A DNA stretch of 64,000 nt from JAWLAT01 sp041395325. Its GTDB lineage: Bacteria > Pseudomonadota > Gammaproteobacteria > Xanthomonadales > SZUA-5. Both the position numbers and the translations under genes were made by a program. The first letter of the stretch is position 1; the number at the start of each line of letters is the position of its first letter. The stretch is taken from assembly GCA_041395325.1 (NCBI GenBank), contig JAWLAT010000026.1:1-64000 (forward strand), in the 5' to 3' direction. The notes below the pieces were generated by a model. That model made no database searches. It was not told the origin of the DNA and saw nothing but the letters and a program-made list of their open reading frames with translations. This document shows, one piece after another, positions 25,971 to 34,642 of the stretch.

Positions 25971-26381
25971 GATCGACTTGACGGCCGCCGCAGGAGACTC
26001 CACGCTGCGCGCTCCGCTGGATCGGCGTCGGGCAAACGGTCGCTGTGGTGCCTTCGGGCCCATGGAGGAAAGTCCGGGCTGCACAGGGCAGGGTGCCAGG
26101 TAATGCCTGGGAGGCGAGAGCCTACGGAAAGTGCAACAGAGAGCAGACAGCCCAAGAGGCGGCGCAAGCCGTCTCCGGTGATGGTGAAACGGTGCGGTAA
26201 GAGCGCACCGCGCGCATGGCAACATGTCGCGGCTAGGCAAACCCCACCCGCAGCAAGGCCAAATAGGGGAGTCATGGCGTGGCCCGCGTCGCTCCCGGGT
26301 AGGCTGCTTGAGCCACGTGGTGACACGTGGCCCAGATGAATGACCGTTCTAGACAGAACCCGGCTTATGACCGACCCGATC
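25971..26381 (+). ncRNA. rnpB: RNase P RNA component
   Basis: The bacterial type A core is plain: GAGGAAAGTCCGGGCT (P4 left side and J3/4), GGTGAAACGGTGCGGTAAGA (specificity domain), GCAAGGCCAAATAGG, and at the end ACAGAACCCGGCTTATGACC, the P4 right side. The ends are set from the P1 arms GATCG (25971-25975) and CGATC (26377-26381), so they may be off by some bases. The RNA is the catalyst that removes 5' leaders from tRNA precursors. A weak hairpin GCGGACA / TGTCCGC at 26398-26422 follows, without a U-tract. Confidence 0.95.
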
Positions 26382-26526
26382 CAGTGGATCTTGCCCAGCG
26401 GACATGGGGCTTTCGTGTCCGCGGCAGTCGGTGCCGGCGCGAGCGCAGGCCGCGCTGCGTCCGTCACCAGCCGCCCTCGTTGACGGTCCTCTAGTCACCC
26501 AACCTCATCACCGCAGCGAAACCGCC

Positions 26527-27393
26527 GTGTCACCGATCGAAACCCGCCGAGTCGCCGCCAATTTCGGTCGTGCCGCAGACCGCTATGAGCAGCACGCCAG
26601 GCTGCAGGCTGCGGTGCGTGACGAGTTGCTGGATCGGCTGGATGCGCTGCGAGTTGCGCCGACGCGCGTCATCGACGCAGGCTGCGGCACGGGATTGGGC
26701 AGTCGTCAGTTGCAGCGGCGTTTCCCCAAGGCGCAGGTGCTGGGGCTGGATCTGTCCCGTCCGATGCTGCAGCAGGCGCGCCGCCAACGAGCCTGGCTGC
26801 GGCCCTTCCAGTTGCTGCAGGGCAATGTGAGTGCGCTGCCCCTGGCCACCGACAGTGTCGACCTGATCTTCTCGAGCCTGTGCCTGCAGTGGTGCGCCGA
26901 TCTGCCGGCCCTGTTCGCCGAATGGCAGCGCGTGCTGCGTCCCGGTGGGCTGCTGCTGTTTGCGACCTTTGGACTGGACACCCTGTCCGAACTGCGACAG
27001 GCCTTTGCCGAAGTCGACGATCAACCGCATCTGCTGGTCTTTGCCCATATTCAGCAGATTGGTGATGCGATGCATCGGGCAGGCCTGGTCAATCCGGTAG
27101 TCGACCGCGATCTGCATGGTCGCCCGGTCGCGCAGTTGCGTGAGTTGTTCGATGAGCTCCGCGGTCTCGGTGCCACCAACGCGCTCAGCGAACGCCGACG
27201 TGGTCTGACCGGTCGTCAGCGCTGGCGTGCCTTGATCGAGGCCTACGACGCCTTCCGGCGCCCCGACGGTCTGCTGCCGGTCAGCTGGGAAGTGGTGTAC
27301 GGCCAGGCCTTCGGCAGCGAGGCCCGCCCGGTCAACCCGGCGGGCTTCGACCTGGATGCGCTACGCGCGACCTTGCCGTCGCGCAGGACTTAG
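26527..27393 (+). CDS. bioC: Malonyl-ACP O-methyltransferase BioC
   Basis: 288 residues from GTG 26527; the frame is open upstream but the family begins near ETRRVAANFGRAADRYEQHA. A class I methyltransferase fold is present: VIDAGCGTGLGSRQL binds SAM, GLDLSRPMLQQARR follows, and LQWCADLPALFAEWQRVLRP closes the core. A BioC-specific C-terminus contains LRELFDELRGLGATNA. BioC methylates malonyl-ACP so that fatty acid synthesis can build the pimeloyl chain of biotin; BioH later removes the methyl ester. bioB-bioF-bioH lie about 19 kb away, so the pathway is split. Confidence 0.92.
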   Translation: MSPIETRRVAANFGRAADRYEQHARLQAAVRDELLDRLDALRVAPTRVIDAGCGTGLGSRQLQRRFPKAQVLGLDLSRPMLQQARRQRAWLRPFQLLQGNVSALPLATDSVDLIFSSLCLQWCADLPALFAEWQRVLRPGGLLLFATFGLDTLSELRQAFAEVDDQPHLLVFAHIQQIGDAMHRAGLVNPVVDRDLHGRPVAQLRELFDELRGLGATNALSERRRGLTGRQRWRALIEAYDAFRRPDGLLPVSWEVVYGQAFGSEARPVNPAGFDLDALRATLPSRRT

Positions 27394-27413
27394 GGCTGAG
27401 GCCTCTCAGCCCT
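27392..27413. terminator. Candidate bidirectional terminator between bioC and the protease gene
   Basis: Perfect 9-base inverted repeat AGGGCTGAG-GCCT-CTCAGCCCT placed exactly between the convergent stops. It lacks a U-tract but is well placed to end both transcripts. The arms belong to the CCCTGAG/CAGCCCT repeat family seen elsewhere in the window. Confidence 0.5.
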
Positions 27414-29566
27414 CATTCAAACCCATCGGCAAACAACCCGTCATCCGGGCCATCGACCTGATGGGGCTCGCTGCCGCTGCTGGCCTCGTACTGCCCCGCC
27501 TGGCCGGCGTAGTTCGCGGTCAGGGTCAGCGCGCCGGCCTGTGCCGGGGTCAGCGCGCAGGCACCGGTGCCACCGGACAGCGTGATCGTGCAGTCGGCCC
27601 CCTGCCCATCGCTGACCTGCACGGTACCTGATGGCGTACCGAAGCTGGCGGCGACCTGCACGCTCACGGTCACCGGCGATCCCAATGCGCTGGGATCGGG
27701 GGTGTCGGAGAGGATCTGGGTGGTACTGGCGAGCGGGCTGACCGTGTGGTTCTCGTTGTCGCTGTCGGCATTGAAGTTGGCATCGCCCGCATAGCTGGCT
27801 GTGAGGGTTCGCGGGCCCGGTCCCAGCAGGGCCAGCTGGCAGCTGTTGCCGGGCAGCATGGCGCTGCAGCTCTCGCTGCCACCAGCGGCGCTGATGCTGA
27901 CCATGCCGGTGGGCGTGCCGGAGCCCGGATTGGAGACACTCAGGGACCACTGCACCGTTACGGTCTGACCGCTGCTGGAAGGATCCGGACTGTCGCCGGT
28001 GATCGACAGCTGGGTATTGGCCTTGTTGACCTGATGGCTGGACGTGCCTTCGCTGGGCAGGAAGCCCCCGTTGCCCGCGTAGCTGGCGGTCAGCGTGCGA
28101 CTGCCCGCCTGCATGCTGGTCAGGCTGCATGCGCCGAAACCGGCGTTCAGATTGCCGCCACAGCTGGCGCCGGCCCCATCACTGATCTGATAGGCGCCCG
28201 TTGGCGGACCACCGCTGCCACTGACCTGGATCTGCACGTTGTAGGGCTGTCCCACCACCGAGGGATCCGGCAGGTCGGAGAGAATCGCTGTGGTCGTGGG
28301 CACGCCCAGACCGTGCGTCGCAGTGCCGCTGCTGGCGTCGAAGCCCAGATCACCGAGGTAATTCGCCGTCAGCGTGCGACTGCCGCTGCCGCTGGAGGTC
28401 AGCTGGCAACTGCCCTGGCCGCTGCCGTTGAGCGTCAGACTGCAACTGGCACCCTGACCATCATCGACCTCGACGGTGCCGCTGGGCGTTCCGTTGGGCA
28501 CCGACAGGGTCTTGGTGACGCTGACCGCCACCGTGTACGGCTGACCAGGAGAGCTGGGGTCGGGGCTGTCACTGGTAATGGTGGTCTGCGTGTTGGGTCC
28601 GGTGCTGAAGAACCAGTTGGCCCCGCTGTCCATGCGGATGTCGGCCGTCGTGATGCGGGCGTGGTTGGTGGCCACGATGGCCCCTCCGACGCTGCAGAAG
28701 GCAAAGCCGGCGCCAGAGACGAAGGCGATATCGACATCGCAGCTGCTGGTGCGGCCGACGTACTCGAGCGTGATCGTGTAGTCGTCGGCCGTGCCCTGGA
28801 CCATGTCCACGCCGGATCGACCCAGCCGGATCGTCGACAGGTCCTCGCCGGTCAGACGGCGCTGCGCCTCGTCATTGAAGGTCAGCTGCTGCATCACCGA
28901 TTCGGTGTTCGCCGTGCCCAGCGCCGCCAGCACCTGTCGATCGGCGTTGGCGGCAAAGTTGTGTCCGGCCGGCAGGTTGCCCGTGCGGGCGAAGGTGCTG
29001 CCGTCGATGATCGCCGGAAACTCCAGCGGGCGATTCACATTGCGTCGATACCAGTACAGGTTGACGTCATCGCCGCGGGCATCGTCAAAGGATCCAAACA
29101 GCCCGTCGGAGCCGGCACTGACGTTGAAGCTGCCGTTGCTGCCCACGTCGGACTTGGTGCCGTTGGCCTGCGGGTCATTGAGTCCGGATTCGCTGGCCAG
29201 ATTCGGGTGTGCCAGCCCCAGACAATGCCCCATCTCGTGCAGCAGCACGCTCTCGAAATCGAACTGCGTGCTGGGCAGATCGTTGGCCGTGCCCAGACCG
29301 AGATTGCGCTCACTGACCCGTTGCGCGTTCCAGGTGGCGACGACCTTCTGCACGCTGGCCTCCGCGGCGGCGATATTGCCGCCCGGCACCCCGCTGGGGT
29401 TGAGGCACACCGTCACATTGCGCGGGCCCCCAACGCCCAGGTAGCCAATCGGGTGGGCAATCAGGTTGGGCGAGCTGCCATCGGAGAAAATGAAGGCGCC
29501 AGCTTGAGCCCAGGCGGGCATGAGCAGCAGGCCCAGCAACAAACCGCGATGCGGCAACGATGTCAT
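27413..29566 (-). CDS. Secreted metzincin-type metalloprotease with Ig-like repeats
   Basis: 717 residues from ATG 29566 with a signal peptide (RGLLLGLLLMPAWAQAG). The zinc motif HEMGHCLGLAH (110-120) has the HExxHxxGxxH spacing of metzincins and matrixin-like proteases. About residues 355-705 hold four Ig-like repeats, each starting with a variant of TQTTITSDSPDPSSPGQPYT and ending near TLTANY. The protein ends GLFADGFE, a short acidic C-terminus repeated in exported proteins of this order, possibly a sorting tag. It overlaps the upstream gene's stop as ATGA. The catalytic motif is complete; substrates are unknown. Confidence 0.85.
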   Translation of the reverse strand: MTSLPHRGLLLGLLLMPAWAQAGAFIFSDGSSPNLIAHPIGYLGVGGPRNVTVCLNPSGVPGGNIAAAEASVQKVVATWNAQRVSERNLGLGTANDLPSTQFDFESVLLHEMGHCLGLAHPNLASESGLNDPQANGTKSDVGSNGSFNVSAGSDGLFGSFDDARGDDVNLYWYRRNVNRPLEFPAIIDGSTFARTGNLPAGHNFAANADRQVLAALGTANTESVMQQLTFNDEAQRRLTGEDLSTIRLGRSGVDMVQGTADDYTITLEYVGRTSSCDVDIAFVSGAGFAFCSVGGAIVATNHARITTADIRMDSGANWFFSTGPNTQTTITSDSPDPSSPGQPYTVAVSVTKTLSVPNGTPSGTVEVDDGQGASCSLTLNGSGQGSCQLTSSGSGSRTLTANYLGDLGFDASSGTATHGLGVPTTTAILSDLPDPSVVGQPYNVQIQVSGSGGPPTGAYQISDGAGASCGGNLNAGFGACSLTSMQAGSRTLTASYAGNGGFLPSEGTSSHQVNKANTQLSITGDSPDPSSSGQTVTVQWSLSVSNPGSGTPTGMVSISAAGGSESCSAMLPGNSCQLALLGPGPRTLTASYAGDANFNADSDNENHTVSPLASTTQILSDTPDPSALGSPVTVSVQVAASFGTPSGTVQVSDGQGADCTITLSGGTGACALTPAQAGALTLTANYAGQAGQYEASSGSEPHQVDGPDDGLFADGFE

Positions 29567-30135
29567 CACGGCTGCCCTCCCTGGCGGTCGAGCGGCTGCA
29601 GGCGCGCATCCTCGCTCAGCTGCATCAGGGCCTCCACGGCGGACCACAGCGCGGCCAGTTCGGGCAGCTCCTCATAACGTTGTGCGTCGTGCTGCAAGGC
29701 CGTCCAGGCCAGCGTTCGGGCCTGTTCGCTGCCCGGCGCGAGCTGCAGTTCATGGCGGCTGGCGCCGGCCACCCAGGACAACGCCGGGCGTGAGTCGGGC
29801 GCTCTTTGCAGCTGAGCATCAATCTGCCGCTTGCCCTGTTGCAGTTGCGCCGTGTCAAAATGCCGCGTCGAGACGCGCTGGACGCGCTGCTCCAACTCGG
29901 CCAGCTCTCCGCCGCTCAGTTGCATCGACCAATCACCGGCGCGCCGGTCCCAGGCCGGGTAGTGCACCCACAGACAACCCTCGGCACCGACCTCAACGCG
30001 CCGAATCGTGTCCTGCCCGCCGATTTCCGAGGGGATATGCGACAGCACATAGCGCAGTGGCCCGACGGGTTGGCAGGCCAGCGCGCTGCCGCCTGACAGG
30101 CACAGCGCGAGCAACAGGGGAGCTTGGCGAAGCAT
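29566..30135 (-). CDS. Secreted hypothetical protein, coupled to the metalloprotease
   Basis: 189 residues from ATG 30135 with a signal peptide (LRQAPLLLALCLSGGSALAC); an upstream ATG at 30168 is the alternative start. The cysteine right after ALA could be a lipobox variant but the context ALAC is weak. The mature part has strands such as LRYVLSHIPSEIGGQDTIRR and a helical second half. I do not recognise the family. Its stop overlaps the protease start as ATGA, so the two are probably made together. Confidence 0.65.
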   Translation of the reverse strand: MLRQAPLLLALCLSGGSALACQPVGPLRYVLSHIPSEIGGQDTIRRVEVGAEGCLWVHYPAWDRRAGDWSMQLSGGELAELEQRVQRVSTRHFDTAQLQQGKRQIDAQLQRAPDSRPALSWVAGASRHELQLAPGSEQARTLAWTALQHDAQRYEELPELAALWSAVEALMQLSEDARLQPLDRQGGQP

Positions 30136-30346
30136 GGGCGGCTGAATCGTTGCGATCGAGACCCGCATGGTACGCCGACGCTGGGCAGCGCTTCGTGACG
30201 ACAAGCCACACTGCGTCCCGGCATGAATGCCTCCAGAGGGCGCTCCCGGGCTTTTGGACCGCCCACCCCCAACCATCGGCCCATGCGCGGCCGATCCGCG
30301 CAGCGCACTATCGAGCGCCTGTTTCCCTCCTGCCTGCGGGGCTCCC

Positions 30347-31978
30347 ATGGAAAGACGACGTTTTCTGACGATTGCCGGTGCCGCGGCGGGCACCTTGCTG
30401 CTGCCGATCAGCGGCCGATTGATTGCCGCCGAGGCCTTGACCGAAACCCTCGATGTGGCGGTGAAGAAGCGCCTGGCGGACGTGGCGCTGGACGCCGCTC
30501 GTGGCGCGGGTGCCAGCTACTGCGATGTGCGCATCGGCCGCTACATGCAGCAGTTCGTCGTGACCCGCGAAAAGCAGGTCAACAACGTCGTCAACACCGA
30601 ATCCACCGGCATTGGTGTGCGGGTGATCGCCAACGGCACCTGGGGCTTTGCAGCGACCCGCGACCTGAGCAAGGATGCCGTGGCTGAAGCGGCGCGCACC
30701 GCGGTGGCCATTGCCAAGGCCAATTCGCGGATTCAGACCGAGCCGGTACAGCTGGCACCGGTCAAGGGTGCCGGCGAGATCAGCTGGGCCACGCCGATCG
30801 AGAAGAATGCGATGGCGGTGCCGCTGAAGGACAAGGTCGACCTGCTGCTGAGCGTCAATGCCGCGGCACTGGAGGCCGGCGCGAGCTTCGTCAATTCGAC
30901 GCTGTTCCTGGTCAACGAACAGAAGTACTTCGCCTCCACCGATGGCTCCTACATCGATCAGGACGTGCATCGCTTGTGGGCGCCGATGCAGGTCACCGCG
31001 GTCGACAAGGAAAGCGGCAAGTTCCGCACCCGCGCCGGGCTGTCCACGCCGGTGGGCATGGGTTACGAGTATCTGGACGGCACTGCCGCCGATCGCATCG
31101 AATTGCCTGGTGGCGTGGAGATCTACAGCAAGCGCTACGACATGGTGGCCGACGCCCGCGCCGCGGCCAAGCAGGCGCAGCAGAAGCTCAAGGCGACCTC
31201 GGTCAAGCCCGGCAAGTACGACCTGGTGCTTGACCCCACCCACATGTGGCTGACCATTCACGAGAGCGTTGGCCATCCGCTGGAGCTGGATCGCGTGCTC
31301 GGCTACGAGGCCAATTACGCCGGCACCAGCTTCGCCACGCTGGACAAGCGCGATGCCGGCTTCAAGTACGGCTCGGACAAGGTCACCCTGTTTGCCGACA
31401 AGGTGCAGGAAGGCAGCCTGGGCGCGGTGGCCTACGACGACGAAGGCGTCAAGACCAAGCGCTGGGATCTGGTCAAGGACGGCGTGCTGGTCAACTACCA
31501 GGCCATTCGCGATCAGGCGCACGTGATTGGCGAGAAGGAATCGCACGGCTGCTGCTACGCCGATTCCTGGTCGTCGGTGCAGTTCCAGCGCATGGCCAAT
31601 GTGTCGCTGGCGGCCGGCAAGGACGAACTCAGCGTGGAACAGATGATCGAAGGCGTCGACAAGGGCATCTATATCGTCGGTGCCGGTTCCTTCTCCATCG
31701 ATCAGCAGCGTTACAACGCGCAGTTTGGCGGTCAGCTGTTCTTCGCCATCGAGGACGGCAAGATCACCGAGCAGATCGAGGACGTTGCCTATCAGATGCG
31801 CACGCCGGAGTTCTGGAATGCCTGCTCAGCCATCTGCGACGAGCGCGACTACCGCATGGGCGGTTCCTTCTTCGACGGCAAGGGTCAGCCCCCGCAGATC
31901 TCGGCGGTCTCGCACGGCTCGGCCACGGCCCGCTTCGACGGCATCAACGTGATCAACACGGCCCGCAGTCTCGGCTGA
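30347..31978 (+). CDS. tldD: TldD-family metalloprotease with Tat signal peptide
   Basis: 543 residues from ATG 30347. The N-terminus ERRRFLTIAGAAAG is a twin-arginine signal followed by a hydrophobic stretch, so the protein is likely exported folded. The TldD/PmbA fold follows, with the zinc motif HESVGH at 305-310 and a later EKESHGCCYADSW block carrying the cysteine ligand region. TldD pairs with TldE to unwind and cleave peptides, as in microcin maturation or CcdA removal, and is usually cytoplasmic. The partner gene lies 93 bases downstream. Export of TldD is unusual and noted as a finding. Confidence 0.92.
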   Translation: MERRRFLTIAGAAAGTLLLPISGRLIAAEALTETLDVAVKKRLADVALDAARGAGASYCDVRIGRYMQQFVVTREKQVNNVVNTESTGIGVRVIANGTWGFAATRDLSKDAVAEAARTAVAIAKANSRIQTEPVQLAPVKGAGEISWATPIEKNAMAVPLKDKVDLLLSVNAAALEAGASFVNSTLFLVNEQKYFASTDGSYIDQDVHRLWAPMQVTAVDKESGKFRTRAGLSTPVGMGYEYLDGTAADRIELPGGVEIYSKRYDMVADARAAAKQAQQKLKATSVKPGKYDLVLDPTHMWLTIHESVGHPLELDRVLGYEANYAGTSFATLDKRDAGFKYGSDKVTLFADKVQEGSLGAVAYDDEGVKTKRWDLVKDGVLVNYQAIRDQAHVIGEKESHGCCYADSWSSVQFQRMANVSLAAGKDELSVEQMIEGVDKGIYIVGAGSFSIDQQRYNAQFGGQLFFAIEDGKITEQIEDVAYQMRTPEFWNACSAICDERDYRMGGSFFDGKGQPPQISAVSHGSATARFDGINVINTARSLG

Positions 31979-31980
31979 TC

Positions 31981-32060
31981 ACAGGGCTGAGGGCGCAGGG
32001 CTGAGGGCTCATCAGCCCGCCCCGCGACTTCGGCCCCTGGACTCTCAGCCCTCAGCCCTT
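31981..32060. repeat. CTGAGGGC-type repeat cluster between tldD and tldE
   Basis: Short units GGGCTGAGGGC and, inverted, CTCAGCCCTCAGCCC occupy most of the 93-base gap. The same heptamer CCCTGAG/CTCAGGG recurs in five other places in the window. The two orientations could fold into a hairpin between the coupled genes. Confidence 0.55.
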
Positions 32061-32071
32061 CAGGAACCGCA

Positions 32072-33412
32072 ATGAGCATCATGACCGAATCCCAGGCCAA
32101 GGCCATCCTCGACAAGGTGATCGAGCTGTCCAAGGCCGACGAATGCAGTGCCTTTCTCGGCGGTGAGCGCACCGGCAACATCCGCTTCGCCCGCAACGCC
32201 GTCTCCACCAGTGGTGAGGTGAGCGACGCCCAACTGGTCGTTCAGGTGGCCTTCGGGACGCGCTCGGGCACGGCCACGACCAACAGCTTCGACGACGCCT
32301 CGCTGGAGCGGGTGGTGCGCGCGGCCGAGAATCTGGCCAAGCTGGCACCCGAGAGCGAGGAGTTCATGCCGGCGCTGGACAAGCAGAGCTACATGGACAC
32401 CAAGACCTTCCAGAAGGGCACCGACGAGGTCGACCCGGCATTCCGCGCCAGCGCGGCGGCCGATTCGATCGAGTCCTGCAAGAAGGAGAAGCTGGTGGCC
32501 GCCGGCTTCCTCACGGACAGCCGCACCTTCTCGGCCTTTGCCAACAGCAACGGCAACTTCGCCTACCAGACCAATACCGAGTTGGACTACACCTGCACCG
32601 TGCGCACCGAGGACGACACCGGCTCGGGCTGGGTGGCGCGCAATCTGGGTGACGCCAAGCAGTTCGATGCGAAGAAGGACATCGCCACGGCGATGCGCAA
32701 GGCCAAGGGCTCGGTCGAAGCCAAGGCCATTGAACCCGGCAAGTACACGGTCATCCTCGAGCCGGCCGCTGCCTCCGGCCTGATCACCTTCATGATGTTT
32801 GGTTTCGATGCCCGTCAGGCCGATGAGGGGCGCAGCTTTCTGGCCAAGAAGGGCGGCGGCAATCGCATCGGCGAGCAGGTTTTCGACGAGCGCGTCGATC
32901 TGTGGACCGACCCGGCCGACCCGCGGGCGCCGACCCTGCCCTGGGACCAGACCGGCCAGGCCCGCAAGAAGATGCCGATCATCGAAAAGGGCAAGGTGAA
33001 GTACCTGCAGTACTCGCGCTACTGGGCGCAGAAACAGGAGAAGGAATCGCACGGGCAGCCCGGCAACCTCATCATGGCCGGTGGCGACAAGAGCACCGAG
33101 GAACTGGTCAAGGGCACCCGCCGCGGCATCCTGGTGACCCGCACCTGGTACATCCGCATGGTGGATCCGCAGACCGTGCTGCTGACCGGCCTGACCCGCG
33201 ACGGCACCTTCTACATCGAGGACGGCGAGGTCAAATATCCGATCAAGAACATGCGCTTCAACGAATCGCCGGTGATCATGCTCAACAACATCGAGGAACT
33301 GGGAATCCCCGAGCGCCTGCAGGTCGGCGGCGGCCAGAACCAGTTCCTGGCGCTGATCCCGGCTCTGAAGGTGCGCGATTTCACCTTCACCTCGTTGTCG
33401 GACGCGGTTTGA
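32072..33412 (+). CDS. pmbA: TldE/PmbA-family protein, TldD partner
   Basis: 446 residues from ATG 32072 with AGGAA 6 bases upstream. The TldE/PmbA pattern is clear (DECSAFLGGERTGNIRFARN, later GGGNRIGEQVFDER and the final LIPALKVRDFTFTSLSDAV). Unlike TldD it has no HExxxH motif, as expected for the non-catalytic partner that shapes the active site. It has no signal peptide. If TldD is exported by Tat, TldE would have to travel bound to it, or the two would act in different compartments. The pair is followed by a Tat-exported DUF4159 gene. Confidence 0.9.
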   Translation: MSIMTESQAKAILDKVIELSKADECSAFLGGERTGNIRFARNAVSTSGEVSDAQLVVQVAFGTRSGTATTNSFDDASLERVVRAAENLAKLAPESEEFMPALDKQSYMDTKTFQKGTDEVDPAFRASAAADSIESCKKEKLVAAGFLTDSRTFSAFANSNGNFAYQTNTELDYTCTVRTEDDTGSGWVARNLGDAKQFDAKKDIATAMRKAKGSVEAKAIEPGKYTVILEPAAASGLITFMMFGFDARQADEGRSFLAKKGGGNRIGEQVFDERVDLWTDPADPRAPTLPWDQTGQARKKMPIIEKGKVKYLQYSRYWAQKQEKESHGQPGNLIMAGGDKSTEELVKGTRRGILVTRTWYIRMVDPQTVLLTGLTRDGTFYIEDGEVKYPIKNMRFNESPVIMLNNIEELGIPERLQVGGGQNQFLALIPALKVRDFTFTSLSDAV

Positions 33413-33585
33413 GGTTGGAGGGCTTCGGGCTGAGGAAGAGCGTTCCAGTCGCCAGTTCCAGTTGCCAGTCAAAGCAGAGCGCCGCTCCCTGGAAGCCCGC
33501 GTTGTACTCGGGCACCCGTTTCAGGGGCTCCGGGCGATCGGCGAGGCTGAGTGATGCCCGGGGCTCGTAGCGAGGCCTCCGGATC

Positions 33586-33612
33586 TTGTAGGCGCGAGCC
33601 CTGCTCGCGATC
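33586..33612. repeat. REP-like palindrome, copy 1
   Basis: TTGTAGGCGCGAGCC then CTGCTCGCGATC; the core GCGAGC...GCTCGC is an imperfect hairpin of the kind found as intergenic REP elements in pseudomonads and relatives. Confidence 0.6.
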
Positions 33613-33647
33613 GGCCTGGTCTCCCTTGGAGCCAGGTCGAGGCTCAG

Positions 33648-33671
33648 TTGGGAGCGAGCTTGCTCGCGATC
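33648..33671. repeat. REP-like palindrome, copy 2
   Basis: TTGGGAGCGAGCTTGCTCGC then GATC; arms GCGAGC and GCTCGC around TT, in the same orientation as copy 1, 62 bases apart. Confidence 0.6.
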
Positions 33672-33707
33672 TTTTGGACTCACCGTGACTCAGTTGAACC
33701 ACGACCC

Positions 33708-34460
33708 ATGAAACGGCATCGACAGCCACTGGGCCCTGAGCCCTGTGCCCTGGGCCCTGCGGGACCCGGTCGCCGCCGCTTCCTCAGCCTGGCCGTCGCG
33801 GCATTGGGTACGGCCGCGCTGCGCCCCGCCCGCGCCCTGGAGCCGGACTACGATTTCTGGTTCACCCGACTGAGCTACGAGTCGGGCAACTGGGATGTCG
33901 ATGAGCGCATGCCCAGCAATCTGATCACTGCGCTGATCGATTACACACAACTGCGGGTAGACCCGACCGAGCACGTGCTGGCGCTGTCCGATCCACGCAT
34001 GCTGGGCGCGCCATTCTGTTATCTGTCCGGCCACAAGCTGGTCGAGTTCAACCCCGACGAGCGGCGGCATTTCGAGCAGTACGTCCGCCGCGGCGGCTTC
34101 ATTCTGGTCGATGACTGCAATCACGACATCGATGGTTTGTTCGCCAAGTCCTTCGAAGCCGAAATGGCCCGGATCTTCGGCGCCAAGGCCCTGCGCAAGC
34201 TGCCCAACCGCCATCCGCTGTACAGCAGCTTCTTCCAGTTCGACGGGCCGCCCACGACCGCGATGGAGCTCAACGGCTGGGGCGACGACATCGTGCACGA
34301 GCATCTGCAGGGCATCGAGATCGATGGTCGTCTGGGTGTGCTCTACAGCAACAAGGACTATGGCTGCGAGTGGGACTACGACTGGCGCAACAAGCGCTGG
34401 CTGGCCGAGGACAACACCCGCTTCGCGGTCAATATCGTGATGTATGCGTTGAACGGCTAG
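33708..34460 (+). CDS. DUF4159 family protein with Tat signal
   Basis: 250 residues from ATG 33708; an earlier TTG at 33648 lies in a REP-like repeat. The signal reads GPGRRRFLSLAVAALGTAAL, a twin-arginine type. The DUF4159 domain follows: DFWFTRLSYESGNWDVDERM, SDPRMLGAPFCYLSGHKLVE, RRGGFILVDDCNHDIDGLFA, ending near NTRFAVNIVMYALNG. The family often sits beside MoxR/DUF58/BatA operons and resembles a class I glutamine-amidotransferase-like fold. The N-terminal QPLGPEPCALGPAGP is encoded by the CCCTGAG-type repeat, which is unusual. MoxR starts 182 bases later. Confidence 0.82.
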   Translation: MKRHRQPLGPEPCALGPAGPGRRRFLSLAVAALGTAALRPARALEPDYDFWFTRLSYESGNWDVDERMPSNLITALIDYTQLRVDPTEHVLALSDPRMLGAPFCYLSGHKLVEFNPDERRHFEQYVRRGGFILVDDCNHDIDGLFAKSFEAEMARIFGAKALRKLPNRHPLYSSFFQFDGPPTTAMELNGWGDDIVHEHLQGIEIDGRLGVLYSNKDYGCEWDYDWRNKRWLAEDNTRFAVNIVMYALNG

Positions 34461-34642
34461 GGCCGAGGGCCCAGGGCACAGTTTGAAGCTCGCTCAACGT
34501 GCATCTGGATTGTGTGTGAGCGTCAGGCTTTCTTGGAGGAGTTCATGGGTTTTCGCAATTGGCACTTCCGTCGCGTCAGGGCTTCGGCGCTGAACTGGGC
34601 CCTGGGCCCTGAGCCCTGGGCCCTCCATCACGGGTCCCAACG
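34459..34642. repeat. GGGCCC/CCCTGAG repeat region before moxR
   Basis: Units such as GGGCCGAGGGCCCAGGGC (34460-34478) and CTGGGCCCTGAGCCCTGGG (34599-34622) flank this 182-base gap. I see no coding sequence in it. Confidence 0.5.

Larger units (their letters stand above)
33413..33707. other. 295-base gap with REP-like palindromes
   Basis: No gene is visible. The gap carries two REP-like elements near its end (33586-33612 and 33648-33671) and AT-poor filler. The next gene starts at 33708. Confidence 0.5.

Noticed and set aside
27746..29677. Long open frame opposite the metalloprotease gene
   Set aside because: It is a shadow produced by the GC-rich codon use of the true gene; its translation is rich in arginine, alanine and glycine with no known domain.
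32060..33472. 470-codon frame opposite tldE
   Set aside because: Same shadow effect; the plus-strand tldE has a complete family pattern.
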